Assembly: GCA_046154185.1 (NCBI GenBank)
Contig: JBJXGE010000092.1
Coordinates: 1-48,783, forward strand
Length of the DNA stretch: 48,783 nt
Direction: 5' to 3'
Source of the DNA: JBJXGE01 sp046154185
GTDB taxonomy: Bacteria > Planctomycetota > UBA8108 > UBA1146 > JAJFFE01
This document shows positions 18,562 to 26,871 of this stretch, piece by piece. The notes under the pieces were generated by a model that saw only the letters and a program-made list of their open reading frames with translations, had not been told where the DNA came from and searched no databases. A program made the position numbers and the translations under genes. Within the stretch, counting starts at the first letter, position 1. Each line of letters opens with the position of its first letter.

Positions 18562-19118
18562 GCGGCCGCGGCGCCGAGTTGATCTTGGTCAATTCGCTCG
18601 ACCGCGCGATCGGATATCTCGACAAAGAGCGCTGCCATGACGGCGCGGGCGTCTTGCACCGCGCGTTCTCGGTCTTCCTCTTCGATGCCGAAGGTCGCTT
18701 GCTACTACAACAACGGAGCGCTGCGAAACGCCTGTGGCCCGGCTATTGGTCGAACAGTTGTTGCAGCCACCCGCGCCGCGGAGAACGGATCGCTGCGGCG
18801 GCGCGACGGCGCGTGCGAGAAGAACTCGGCGTGCGCGTCAGCGCGTTGCGCTTCGAATTCAAATTCGCGTATCACGCGCGCTTTCAAGACGCGGGCAGTG
18901 AACGCGAACTCTGCCACGTTTTGCTCGGCGCGTTGGAGCCACGCGAAATCACGCGCCTCGCGCCCGACCCGAACGAGATCGCCGCCGCGAAGTGGCTCGC
19001 GCCGCGCGAAGTCAACGCCCTCATGGCGTCGAAGCGCGCACGAGTGACGCCCTGGTTTCGAATGGAATGGCAACGTTTGGCGATGGTGCGGTTGAAGCTG
19101 CGGTCGAGAATAAACTGA
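18558..19118 (+). CDS. idi: isopentenyl-diphosphate delta-isomerase (type 1)
   Basis: A 186-residue Nudix-fold enzyme interconverting isopentenyl and dimethylallyl diphosphate, the step that balances isoprenoid precursors. Diagnostic motifs are CHDGAGVLHRAFSVFLFD at the start of the Nudix fold, WSNSCCSHPRRGE with the catalytic Cys, ARRRVREELGV (Nudix helix with Glu metal ligands) and ERELCHVLLG (second catalytic acidic/Cys region). The start is GTG 18558, overlapping the previous stop as GTGA, which implies translational coupling. Its place in an ECF sigma/anti-sigma/secreted-protein run suggests that isoprenoid supply (quinones, carotenoids, carrier lipid) may be controlled with an envelope response, but co-transcription may be incidental. 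Confidence 0.93.
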   Translation: MSGRGAELILVNSLDRAIGYLDKERCHDGAGVLHRAFSVFLFDAEGRLLLQQRSAAKRLWPGYWSNSCCSHPRRGERIAAAARRRVREELGVRVSALRFEFKFAYHARFQDAGSERELCHVLLGALEPREITRLAPDPNEIAAAKWLAPREVNALMASKRARVTPWFRMEWQRLAMVRLKLRSRIN

Positions 19119-19141
19119 GCCGGGCGCGGACCATTTTGCGA

Positions 19142-19166
19142 GGGCTCACCGGATCACGGCGAGCCC
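19142..19166. terminator. hairpin between idi and the DUF1579 gene
   Basis: GGGCTC-A-CCG / CGG-C-GAGCCC makes a 9-bp stem around GATCA. It lies between two convergent genes. There is no T-run on either side, so termination is likely but not certain. Confidence 0.5.
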
Positions 19167-19187
19167 CCGCCAGGATTCAACTCGTCA

Positions 19188-19832
19188 TTACTTGATGCGC
19201 GTGTACTTGATCTCCATGCTCTTCCACTCTTCGCCGGTCTTGGAGTAGCTGAAGCTGTCGTGGGTGAGGTGATTCGCGTCGGTGTGCGTGATAATGAATT
19301 TGCACTTCTTGCCGACACCTTCCATCGGGCAGTTACAAGTACCCATGTAGGTGATCACTTTTCCGGAAGCGTCGGCCGTACCCTCGCAACTCATGATGCC
19401 GGTGCTCATGTTGTCGAGCCAAGTGCTGACGTACTTCTTGCTCACGTTGTCGTAGCCGGTAATGCCGAGACCCGTGAATGGCCCCATCTCGGTTTGACCC
19501 AGAGTCGAATCATGGATGAAGCGGCCGCCCATGATGCTGGTGATATCCGACTTGCCGGTCGACTCGGTCCACGGCGCAGCGGGATCCATTTTGTACTTAA
19601 TCGTGTACGCCCACGTCCCGACAATTTTTTGCAGCTCGGCATGCTGCGGGCCTGGCGTGGAGGCCGTTTGCCACTTCGCCATCATCGCGGCTTCCTCGGG
19701 CGACATCTTCCCCTTACCGCTCGTGTCGCCGGCTTTTTCCGGCTTCCCTACTTCTTGCGAAATGAGGTGAGTCGTCGCGAAAGCGCAGACCGCGACCAGC
19801 GCCAAAGTGCAGAGAAGCTTGCAGTGCTTCAT
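19188..19832 (-). CDS. secreted DUF1579 family protein
   Basis: 214 residues. A signal peptide (CKLLCTLALVAVCAFATTHLISQ) is followed by a short charged linker and a DUF1579 domain from about residue 60: GTWAYTIKYKMDPAAPWTESTGKSDITSIMGGRFI, then GPFTGLGITGYDNVSKKYVSTWLDNMSTGIM, then EEWKSMEIKYTRI. DUF1579 proteins are small beta-barrel-like proteins of unknown function common in planctomycetes and acidobacteria. GGGAGAG lies about 6 nt upstream of ATG 19832. It is probably monocistronic and divergent from the sigma-like gene. Confidence 0.88.
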   Translation of the reverse strand: MKHCKLLCTLALVAVCAFATTHLISQEVGKPEKAGDTSGKGKMSPEEAAMMAKWQTASTPGPQHAELQKIVGTWAYTIKYKMDPAAPWTESTGKSDITSIMGGRFIHDSTLGQTEMGPFTGLGITGYDNVSKKYVSTWLDNMSTGIMSCEGTADASGKVITYMGTCNCPMEGVGKKCKFIITHTDANHLTHDSFSYSKTGEEWKSMEIKYTRIK

Positions 19833-20148
19833 CGAAATCTCTCCCTTTCTGTTTCGGACACACGGCAGAACTCATTGGACAACAACATGCCGCCAAACGG
19901 AGTCCGCCGAGAATCGAAGGGGCGATTATGGCGCAGAGTCGAGGCTGAATTCCAGATGCACTCCGGGGCGTTCCATCAACCGTTCATCGGCAGATTGCGG
20001 CAAAACGGCGCACGTGCGTCCGTCGTGTCGACGAATCGAACAGATTGGCACGAAGTTTCTGGCGACGACCAAGACGGGGACCTACCGGCACGGCCGTAGA
20101 CGATGCGACGCATTCGAAATAGCATCGGCGCATGCAAGGACTGGAATC
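19833..20148. other. 316-bp divergent intergenic region
   Basis: No supported gene. It must hold the promoters of the DUF1579 gene and of the sigma-like gene. I see no repeat or strong hairpin; a TGGCACG at 20046 resembles half of a sigma-54 site but lacks the second half. Confidence 0.4.
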
Positions 20149-20736
20149 GTGAGTCAGTTGTCAGCGCTCCGCGACCTCCTTCAGCGCGAAGGCTCAGCGC
20201 TCGAGAAATTCGTTCGGCGCCACGGCGGCGGGTTGCTTCGTTATGAGAGCCTCGAGGATCTGGTTCAGGGCGTGAGCTTACTTGCGCTCAAAAGCGAAAG
20301 TGGTTTCGAGTATCGCGGCGACGGCGCTTTCAACGTCTGGCTGCAGCAAGTGGCGCGGCGCTTTTTGGCGAGCCGGCATGCGTATTGGACGGCGCGTAAG
20401 CGCGATGCGGGGCGTTTGTTGCGCGTTACTTCGTCCGACTCGTCGCGCATCTCTGGGACAGACTCCGTGAATCCGCGCGGCGGCGAGTCGCCGTCTCGCA
20501 TGAGCATCCAAAGAGAAGAGCTCGCGCTCGCGGCGCGCGCGATCGCGCTCCTGCTACCGCGCGACCAAGAAATCATTCGACTTGTCGCCGAGGAGAGCTC
20601 CGTCGAGGCGATCGCGGACGCGCTCGACATGACGACCGACACCGCTCGCAAGGCGCGGTTGCGCGCGATTCAGCGCTTTCGCAAGACTCTCGAGCTGCTC
20701 GAGTCCAGCGCGTGGCGAAGCGCCGGCGCGAAATAA
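20149..20736 (+). CDS. sigma-70-like (ECF-type) RNA polymerase sigma factor, divergent
   Basis: A 195-residue putative sigma factor. The sigma-2-like part is shortened and divergent (LLRYESLEDLVQGVSLLALKSESGFEYRGDGAFNVWLQQVARRFLASRHAYW). The sigma-4 part is clear: LLPRDQEIIRLVAEESSVEAIADALDMTTDTARKARLRAIQRFRKTL, with a helix-turn-helix. The W-x-x-x-x-A-R-R-F segment occupies the position of the usual TWLYRIARN motif. I chose GTG 20149 because the conserved part begins just after it; the open frame continues upstream to 19807 without recognisable protein. It converges on the two kinase/FGE-like genes, and sigma-kinase linkage is frequent in planctomycetes. Confidence 0.75.
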   Translation: MSQLSALRDLLQREGSALEKFVRRHGGGLLRYESLEDLVQGVSLLALKSESGFEYRGDGAFNVWLQQVARRFLASRHAYWTARKRDAGRLLRVTSSDSSRISGTDSVNPRGGESPSRMSIQREELALAARAIALLLPRDQEIIRLVAEESSVEAIADALDMTTDTARKARLRAIQRFRKTLELLESSAWRSAGAK

Positions 20737-20756
20737 CGCGTGCGCCACGCCCGCGC

Positions 20757-23513
20757 TCACTCGGGAACACGCACAGCCAATCGAAAGCCGATCGTGTCGC
20801 GCCGCTCCGTGGGCGGCATGCCGCGCGCCCAACTGAATTGGTCATACACGGCGGCATCCCAGTTGCCGCCGAAGACGTACTTCCGTCCTTCCCCGGTCGG
20901 GTAATCGTTCTCCAGCCATTCGGACATGCTGCCGGTGATGTCGTAGACACCGTGGGTTGTCTCATCGATGGCGGCGCTCATGACGGAAACAGGTCGCGGC
21001 TTCGGCGTGTAGAAGCGCGAGCTCACCCATTCCGGACGAAAAGCATCGCCGTAGCTGAACTGCTGCCACACAACAAGCTGATTCCGATCGGCTGTGAAGT
21101 GAAACAAGATCGGCAATTCATAGATAAACGACGATCCCGCCGCCTGCGCTTCGGCTGATTTCCATGCCGCGTACGCCTTGGCATCGTGCCATGAAACTCC
21201 GAAAGCAGGCCAGTCCTCCGACCACTCCTTGGGAAGTGACCAATCGCCTCGCGCGGTGAGGTGCGGCGTTCGTCCCTGGCGATCGCGCGGAACGGATCCC
21301 GCTTCCGGCCGGGAGCGAAGAAACTCGAGATACTCGCGCATCGTCACTTCCCGCTCCATGAGCCAGGCGCGATCTTGCGGCAAATAGACGCACGACTCCG
21401 GCGCCGGGATCAATCGTGGTAGTTCCAAATCGATTTCAGTCTCCTCATCCGGCGGCACAGGAATTCCGACTCGCACTAGCGGACTTCCATCGACGACGAG
21501 CAGCGCGACATAGCTGCCCGGTTCGAGTACGAACTCCTCGAGCGGTGCGACCCCGACAAACGACGCTTCGCCCATCGGGAGCGGCGCCGCGGTCACGCGC
21601 AACTCGAGCCCGCGCGGGAGCGTCAAAAGCCGTTCACTCCCGCGCGTCCAAACGCGCGCCGGCACATCGCCGCGCTCCGCGAGAGTTTTTGCCTCAACGA
21701 CTTCGACTTCCGAGTCCATCCAGCGTGCCGCAGCTATCGTGTAGCGCTGCTGGCCACGCACCAACTCGTAACGATGCGAGCCGGCGCTCTCCGGCTCAGC
21801 ATTCGACTCAAGATCGAGGAGACGCTCGACCGGCGCGCCGTCGATCGCCACGACGCGATCGAACCGCTCTATCTCGCCCGCGCTCGTCGCGACAATGACA
21901 GCGCCGCGAATCGCGTGCCCCGCCACTTCCAGGATCAAGTCGCCTACCTCTATCTCGTCGGCCCCGCGCACCACGCGGAGCGCGAAGGTGCCCGGACGAA
22001 TCGGCGGCGCGCCGCGATACGGCACATAAACACGACGCGGCTCGCCGTCGGCGCGCAGCGCACTTTCGAGTTCGAGCCGAAAGAGATGCACGCGCGCGCC
22101 GGGCGGCAGACCTCTCAGCTTCAGTCGCGCTCCTTGGCACAAGACTTCGCGCGCCGCGGGCGTGAGGCCCTGACGCACGGCGCGTTGCCGATGGAGTTCG
22201 GCCTCGTACCGGTCCTGACTCTTCAAGTCGACCGCGCGGCAAACTTCCAGCAGCGCGCGCACCTCACCGAGTCGCCGATCGACAATCGGGATCGCTTCCG
22301 CGCGCTGCAGTACGTCGAGCCCTCGGTAGTACCAACGTTCCTGCTGCGCGCGATGCGCATCCAGCGCCTCGAAGGCCACCGCAATTTCCGCGTCCTCGCT
22401 CGCCGTGAGGTAGCGGCCGGTGTCGTGGAGCCGGCTCACGCGCGCGTGCTTCCGCGTTTCGACGAGCGAAACGCTGTAGTCGCGCGCCACCGACTCCACC
22501 TCCCGCAGCAACGCGTTCTGCTCGAATACGAGCGCGGCACGGCGCGCGCGCGCCGCGCTCACGCTCCACGCGATGCACGCGACCGACACCGCCGCCAGTG
22601 TCACGAGACTCATCGCAAGCGCCGGCCGGCGCCGCGCCCAGTTCGCGACGCGCAACCACGCGGGTGCGGCGCGCGCCGCGATCGGTCGAAATTCACGCAC
22701 TGCCGCGAGATCAGCCGCAAGTTCCGCGGCGCTCGAGTAGCGACGCGCACGATCCTTCTCGATCGCTTTCAGGGTGACGATCTCGAGCGCTCGTGGCACC
22801 GCGCGGCGGATCGTGCGTAACGGCAGGGGCGGCGCCAGCATCGCATCGCGCAACATCCGATCGATGCGCCCGTCGCCGACCGGAGCGCGTCCGGTAAGAG
22901 CGTGGTAAAGCACGGCGCCGAGTCCATAGATGTCGGCACGCGCATCGACATCCGTTCGACCGAGGATGACTTCCGGCGCTGCGTACGCTGGCGTCCCGGC
23001 GAAAACACGCGTGCTCATTGCGGTGCTACGCCGCGCGAGACCGAAATCGAGCACGACCGCTCGGCCAGCCCCATCGATGCGGATGTTCGATGGTTTCAGA
23101 TCGAGATGAATCACGCCTTTCGAGTGCGCGTAGGCGATCGCGCTCGCGATCTGCTCGCCCCACTTGAGCACATCGCGAACGGGGAGGCCGCCGCGTGCGC
23201 TCTCGATCAGGTCGGCGAGACTCGCGCCGACGATGTACTCCATAGCGAGAAATCTCTGCGTGCCGTCGCAGCCGACACCGTAGATCTTCACGATGTGTTC
23301 GTGCGCGAGATCCGCCGTAATCGCCGCCTCGCTCGCGCTCTCGGTTTCGGTCGCTGCCGAATCGAGCACCTTGAGCGCAACTTCGCGGCCGAGAGTTTCT
23401 TGGCGCGCAAGATAAACCGTGCCTCCACCACCCGAGCCGAGCACGCGCGACACAACGAACTCGCCGAAGCGTGCCGGGATCGGCGGCGTTGGATGTTGCG
23501 CGTCGGGCCTCAT
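20757..23513 (-). CDS. Ser/Thr protein kinase with C-terminal FGE/SUMF1-like domain
   Basis: A 918-residue membrane protein. The kinase domain (about 15-275) has a glycine loop LGSGGGGTVYLA, lysine in VALKVL, catalytic loop HLDLKPSN (HLD in place of HRD), LDFGLA and a GTPAYAAPE activation-loop end. The catalytic Lys and both Asp are kept, so activity is plausible. One membrane segment lies near 298-318 (LAMSLVTLAAVSVACIAWSV). The external part has a helical region, then a PDZ-like stretch (about 505-570, VGDLILEVAGHAIRGAVIV), and an FGE-sulfatase-like domain at about 700-918 (MEREVTMREYLEFL, WPAFGVSWHDAKAYAAWKS, GVYDITGSMSEWLEND, FGGNWD, TIGFRLAV). The FGE active-site cysteine pair is absent. 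ATG 23513 overlaps the preceding stop (ATGA), so it is coupled to the upstream paralogue. Confidence 0.9.
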   Translation of the reverse strand: MRPDAQHPTPPIPARFGEFVVSRVLGSGGGGTVYLARQETLGREVALKVLDSAATETESASEAAITADLAHEHIVKIYGVGCDGTQRFLAMEYIVGASLADLIESARGGLPVRDVLKWGEQIASAIAYAHSKGVIHLDLKPSNIRIDGAGRAVVLDFGLARRSTAMSTRVFAGTPAYAAPEVILGRTDVDARADIYGLGAVLYHALTGRAPVGDGRIDRMLRDAMLAPPLPLRTIRRAVPRALEIVTLKAIEKDRARRYSSAAELAADLAAVREFRPIAARAAPAWLRVANWARRRPALAMSLVTLAAVSVACIAWSVSAARARRAALVFEQNALLREVESVARDYSVSLVETRKHARVSRLHDTGRYLTASEDAEIAVAFEALDAHRAQQERWYYRGLDVLQRAEAIPIVDRRLGEVRALLEVCRAVDLKSQDRYEAELHRQRAVRQGLTPAAREVLCQGARLKLRGLPPGARVHLFRLELESALRADGEPRRVYVPYRGAPPIRPGTFALRVVRGADEIEVGDLILEVAGHAIRGAVIVATSAGEIERFDRVVAIDGAPVERLLDLESNAEPESAGSHRYELVRGQQRYTIAAARWMDSEVEVVEAKTLAERGDVPARVWTRGSERLLTLPRGLELRVTAAPLPMGEASFVGVAPLEEFVLEPGSYVALLVVDGSPLVRVGIPVPPDEETEIDLELPRLIPAPESCVYLPQDRAWLMEREVTMREYLEFLRSRPEAGSVPRDRQGRTPHLTARGDWSLPKEWSEDWPAFGVSWHDAKAYAAWKSAEAQAAGSSFIYELPILFHFTADRNQLVVWQQFSYGDAFRPEWVSSRFYTPKPRPVSVMSAAIDETTHGVYDITGSMSEWLENDYPTGEGRKYVFGGNWDAAVYDQFSWARGMPPTERRDTIGFRLAVRVPE

Positions 23514-26500
23514 TTCGTCCCCGCTTCGCGACGCAGGCACAGGCGAAAACCGACGAAGTTCCACTGATCCGTTGGCCGGCTGCCCGACCCATCGAGAAAC
23601 ACCAATCGTTGTCCGGTCGCCCAACTGCCGCCGGCGCACCAGCGCAGTTGCTCGGCCCACCAGCTATCAAGCCACTCTTCGACGCTGCCGGTCATGTCGA
23701 ACACGCCGAGTGGCGATTCGTCGATGGGATAGCTCCCGCCGGGAGCGAGCATCGGTGTCGCGTGGGCGTGGCAACTGCTGAACCACTTGCGTTGAAAGTT
23801 GCTGCCGAACACAAACGCACGCCCGCCGATTCTTGCTTCGGCAGCGCGCCACTCTTCGAGCGTCGGCAACGAGAAAGTGACATCATGGCCGGCGGCGCGC
23901 GCCGCCTCAGTCTTGAGTTCAGCAAACGCGGTCGCGCTGTTCCAGTCGATGAACGTGACCGGCAAGTCCGCGAAACCGGCCGGCAACATCACCCGACCGC
24001 GTTCGTCACGCTCGAGATCCCTTGAGTCGACGGTGCGTGGGAGCCGCGCGAGCAGCGAGTCGCGTGCTGGCGATGGAGCGAGCGAGCTGAGCGTCTCGAC
24101 GTACTCGCGCAGCGTCACTTCGTGATCCATGATCCAAAAACCAGCAGGATCATTCGCGTCGGCGGTGCTCGGCACGAACACGAATCCGTCGGGCGTCGAG
24201 CCATCGCGGAGCAAACTCAAGCGAAGGTCTTTGCGCTGCAAACGATCGACTTCGAGGGGATAACGCAAATCCTCGTAGCCCGCCGCCCGTGCGACGAGCA
24301 AGTAACTTCCGCTCTCGAGTAGAAAAGAATCGAACGGCGCTGAGGCAAGCCGCGACTCAGGTCCGAACGCGAGCGGCGCCGCGGACAATCGCAGGCCGAG
24401 CCCCGGCGGAAGTTCGACGAGAGTGCGCAACTCACCGTCCGCACAGACGCGCGCCGGCACTCCGCCTGCTTCGGCGAGCGCGCGCAGCGTCACGAGCCGC
24501 AACTCGAGACTCGCCGGCGATCGAGCCTCGACGCGATAACGGCGCGTTTCGCGCTCAAACTCAAATACGATCGGCACGCTCGCCGCAGCTACCGCTGAAC
24601 GTTGTGCGTCCTCATAGGCGGCTAGGTCCCCGGCGTTTTGAATGCTCACATCGCCAGCGCGCACCAGTCGTGCCCAGCACGGCACGCGCGCATCGCCTTC
24701 GCTCGCGACGACGATGCCATCGTGCACCGGCTCGCCCGCGATCTCGATCACGAGATCACCGGGCTTGAGCGCTCCGGCGCCTCGCACGACACGCAGCACC
24801 AGCGCGCCGGATGCCACGCCACGCGCTTCGCCATGGATGGGCACCGGCACGAGGCGCGGATCGGCGCCGGGCCGAAGCCGATCGAGACGCTGATAACGAA
24901 ACAAGTGGAGTTCCGCATGCTGCGGCTCGGTTCTGATCGTGAAACGGCTCGGCGGCAAGCAGCGGCCTCGCAACGCTCCCGTCGGATCGCATCCATCGAT
25001 CAGCGCGCGATAAGTTGCTTCGCCAGTGTCATCGCCGCGGGCCAGCGCCTCATAGACCTTCTCGGCGAAGAGTGCAGCCCTGAGCTCGAGTAGCGGCTCC
25101 TTCGGCGCCGCGAGCCGTTGCGCCTCCTCGAGCGAGTCGAGCCCACGCTGGAAGGATGCCGCCTGCGAACGGCAGACTTCTTCGTATCGCGCCGCTTGCG
25201 CGTCAATTCGCTGCCGATCAGAGAGCGAAGTAAATTGCCCTTGTCGCTTGCGCTCGTCCGCGGCGACGCTCAGTTGTAGCTCCATCGCCTGCGCGTGAAA
25301 TTTTCGGTAGTCGGACGTGGCGGCGCGCGCGTTCGCGAGGAGACCCGCGATCCGCGTCTCGATGGCCCATCCCGCGGCGACGCGCTCGCTGACCAAAAAG
25401 CCCGTGAACAAGAATACGGCCATTGCCGCGGCGCCGAATGCCATCGCCGCGGCGAAGTTGCGGCGTGCCCATTTCAAAACGCGAAGCGCGGGCCCCGCGG
25501 GTCGTGCCGCGATGGGGCGAAACTCGAGAACTGCGCGCAGATCCGCCTCCAGCGCCCCGATGGATACATACCGGTCGCGCGGATGTGTCTCGAGCCCTTT
25601 CATCACGATCGTTTCGAGATCGCGGGGCACCGAGCGGCGGCGCGCGCGGAGCGGCGACGCCTCGCGCGTCGCGATGCGCGCGAGCGTCTGTGAGATGCTC
25701 TCGCTTTCGAACGGCGGGCGCCCGGCGAGGCATTGGTAAATCACCGCGGCGAGCGCGTACTGGTCGGCACGGCCATCGATCGCCGCGATCGTGAGATCGA
25801 CTTGTTCCGGCGCTGCATAAACTGGCGTGCCGACAAAAGACTGCGTGAGCGCCGGCTGTCCCGGCGCCGCATCGTGCGCGAGCCCGAAGTCGAGAATCAC
25901 CGCGCGGCCTGCGGGTGTGATGAGAATATTGGCGGGTTTGAGATCGCGATGCACGATGCCCTGCGCGTGTGCGACGCCGAGCGCCTCCGCGACCTCGATC
26001 CCCCAGCGGACGACGGCATCAATGAGAAACGGATCGAGCGAGTCTCGCTCGGCGCTCAGCGCGGCGAGTGAACGGCCGGGCACGATCTCCATCGAAAAGA
26101 AGCGCTGTCCACGCGCTTCGCCATACTCGTAAACGGTGACGATGCCGGGATGCCGCAGACGCGCGATCGCACGGGCCTCGCGCTCGAAGCGCGCCGCAGC
26201 TTGCGGTGAAGCGGCGAGTTCCGGGCGCACGATCTTGAGCGCGACACGCCGTCCGAGGGAGATTTGCTCAGCGAGAAACACAATGCCCATGCCGCCCGAA
26301 TCGAGGCGTCCGATCAATCGATAGTCGCCAAGCACATCGCCAGGACCGAAACCGACGCGCTCCGCGCCCGGCGTGGAGCCACACGCCCGCAGCTCGCGAT
26401 GCAAACGCTCGAGCGAATGCAGCAGCTCCGGATCCGTTGCGGCGCCGTGTCGCGCTAAGAACGCGCCGGGCGCCTCGGCGTCGCCGCTTCCGAGTAGATC

Positions 26501-26536
26501 CAGATAAGCGTCGTAAAGCTCTTCGCGATCGACCAT
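23510..26536 (-). CDS. Ser/Thr protein kinase with C-terminal FGE/SUMF1-like domain (upstream paralogue)
   Basis: 1008 residues from ATG 26536 (MVDREELYDAYLDLLGSG); an in-frame ATG at 26722 would add 62 residues of low-complexity sequence. The kinase domain (about 65-330) is complete: GRLDSGGMGIVFLAE, VALKIV, HRDLKPAN, LDFGLA, GTPVYAAPEQ. One membrane segment is at about 360-382 (FAAAMAFGAAAMAVFLFTGFLV). A coiled-coil/helical part and a PDZ-like stretch (LKPGDLVIEIAGEPVHDGIVV) follow, then an FGE-like domain at about 783-1008 (MDHEVTLREYVETL, PVTFIDWNSATAF, GVFDMTGSVEEWLDSWW, CAGGSW, FVGFRLCL). The catalytic cysteines expected after GGSW are missing, so this domain probably binds a ligand rather than making formylglycine. 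It shares its build with the downstream gene, so the pair looks like a tandem duplication. Confidence 0.9.
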   Translation of the reverse strand: MVDREELYDAYLDLLGSGDAEAPGAFLARHGAATDPELLHSLERLHRELRACGSTPGAERVGFGPGDVLGDYRLIGRLDSGGMGIVFLAEQISLGRRVALKIVRPELAASPQAAARFEREARAIARLRHPGIVTVYEYGEARGQRFFSMEIVPGRSLAALSAERDSLDPFLIDAVVRWGIEVAEALGVAHAQGIVHRDLKPANILITPAGRAVILDFGLAHDAAPGQPALTQSFVGTPVYAAPEQVDLTIAAIDGRADQYALAAVIYQCLAGRPPFESESISQTLARIATREASPLRARRRSVPRDLETIVMKGLETHPRDRYVSIGALEADLRAVLEFRPIAARPAGPALRVLKWARRNFAAAMAFGAAAMAVFLFTGFLVSERVAAGWAIETRIAGLLANARAATSDYRKFHAQAMELQLSVAADERKRQGQFTSLSDRQRIDAQAARYEEVCRSQAASFQRGLDSLEEAQRLAAPKEPLLELRAALFAEKVYEALARGDDTGEATYRALIDGCDPTGALRGRCLPPSRFTIRTEPQHAELHLFRYQRLDRLRPGADPRLVPVPIHGEARGVASGALVLRVVRGAGALKPGDLVIEIAGEPVHDGIVVASEGDARVPCWARLVRAGDVSIQNAGDLAAYEDAQRSAVAAASVPIVFEFERETRRYRVEARSPASLELRLVTLRALAEAGGVPARVCADGELRTLVELPPGLGLRLSAAPLAFGPESRLASAPFDSFLLESGSYLLVARAAGYEDLRYPLEVDRLQRKDLRLSLLRDGSTPDGFVFVPSTADANDPAGFWIMDHEVTLREYVETLSSLAPSPARDSLLARLPRTVDSRDLERDERGRVMLPAGFADLPVTFIDWNSATAFAELKTEAARAAGHDVTFSLPTLEEWRAAEARIGGRAFVFGSNFQRKWFSSCHAHATPMLAPGGSYPIDESPLGVFDMTGSVEEWLDSWWAEQLRWCAGGSWATGQRLVFLDGSGSRPTDQWNFVGFRLCLRREAGTK

Positions 26537-26871
26537 GGGTTCAGATCTCGTGGGACTGACGGGAATGGTCTCACTTCTACCGTCAATCGGCGAGACCAGT
26601 GCGACGAGCGATCGCCAAGCCCCGTCACGCCCGCGCTCCCGACCGAGGTCGCCACACTCCTGAGCGGTCGGACGAACTTCGCGCCCATGGAGAATGGTGA
26701 ATGTTCTGTCGTCGGGTTCCATCCTGGGTGAGGGCTCGCCGTGGCCCGCGCTGAATCGTCGCGCTTCAGCGCGGCCACGGCGACATCATATTCGAGCTCC
26801 AACGCCACCCTTTCGGCGCGCGATGGGCGCCGAAGCGAGCGCGTCGGCCCGCAAAGCGGCGCGCTGGCGTC
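26537..26871. other. 335-bp gap between RHS gene and kinase pair
   Basis: No gene seen, in particular no small immunity-type gene next to the RHS C-terminus. The frame of the kinase stays open back to 26722. The main structure is the hairpin at 26737-26782. Confidence 0.5.
26737..26782. terminator. strong hairpin downstream of the RHS gene
   Basis: The arms 26737-26755 and 26765-26782 pair over 18 bp with a single bulged C (CGCCGTGGCC ... GGCCACGGCG outer part, GCGCTGAA/TTCAGCGC inner part), around a 9-nt loop. It lies between the RHS gene and the kinase pair in the direction of their transcription. No T-run follows, so it is either a Rho-type terminator or an mRNA-stability hairpin. Confidence 0.6.

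Noticed and set aside
20046..20060. Sigma-54-like promoter half-site TGGCACG
   Set aside because: The matching TTGCA-type element at the required spacing is missing (TTTCT instead).
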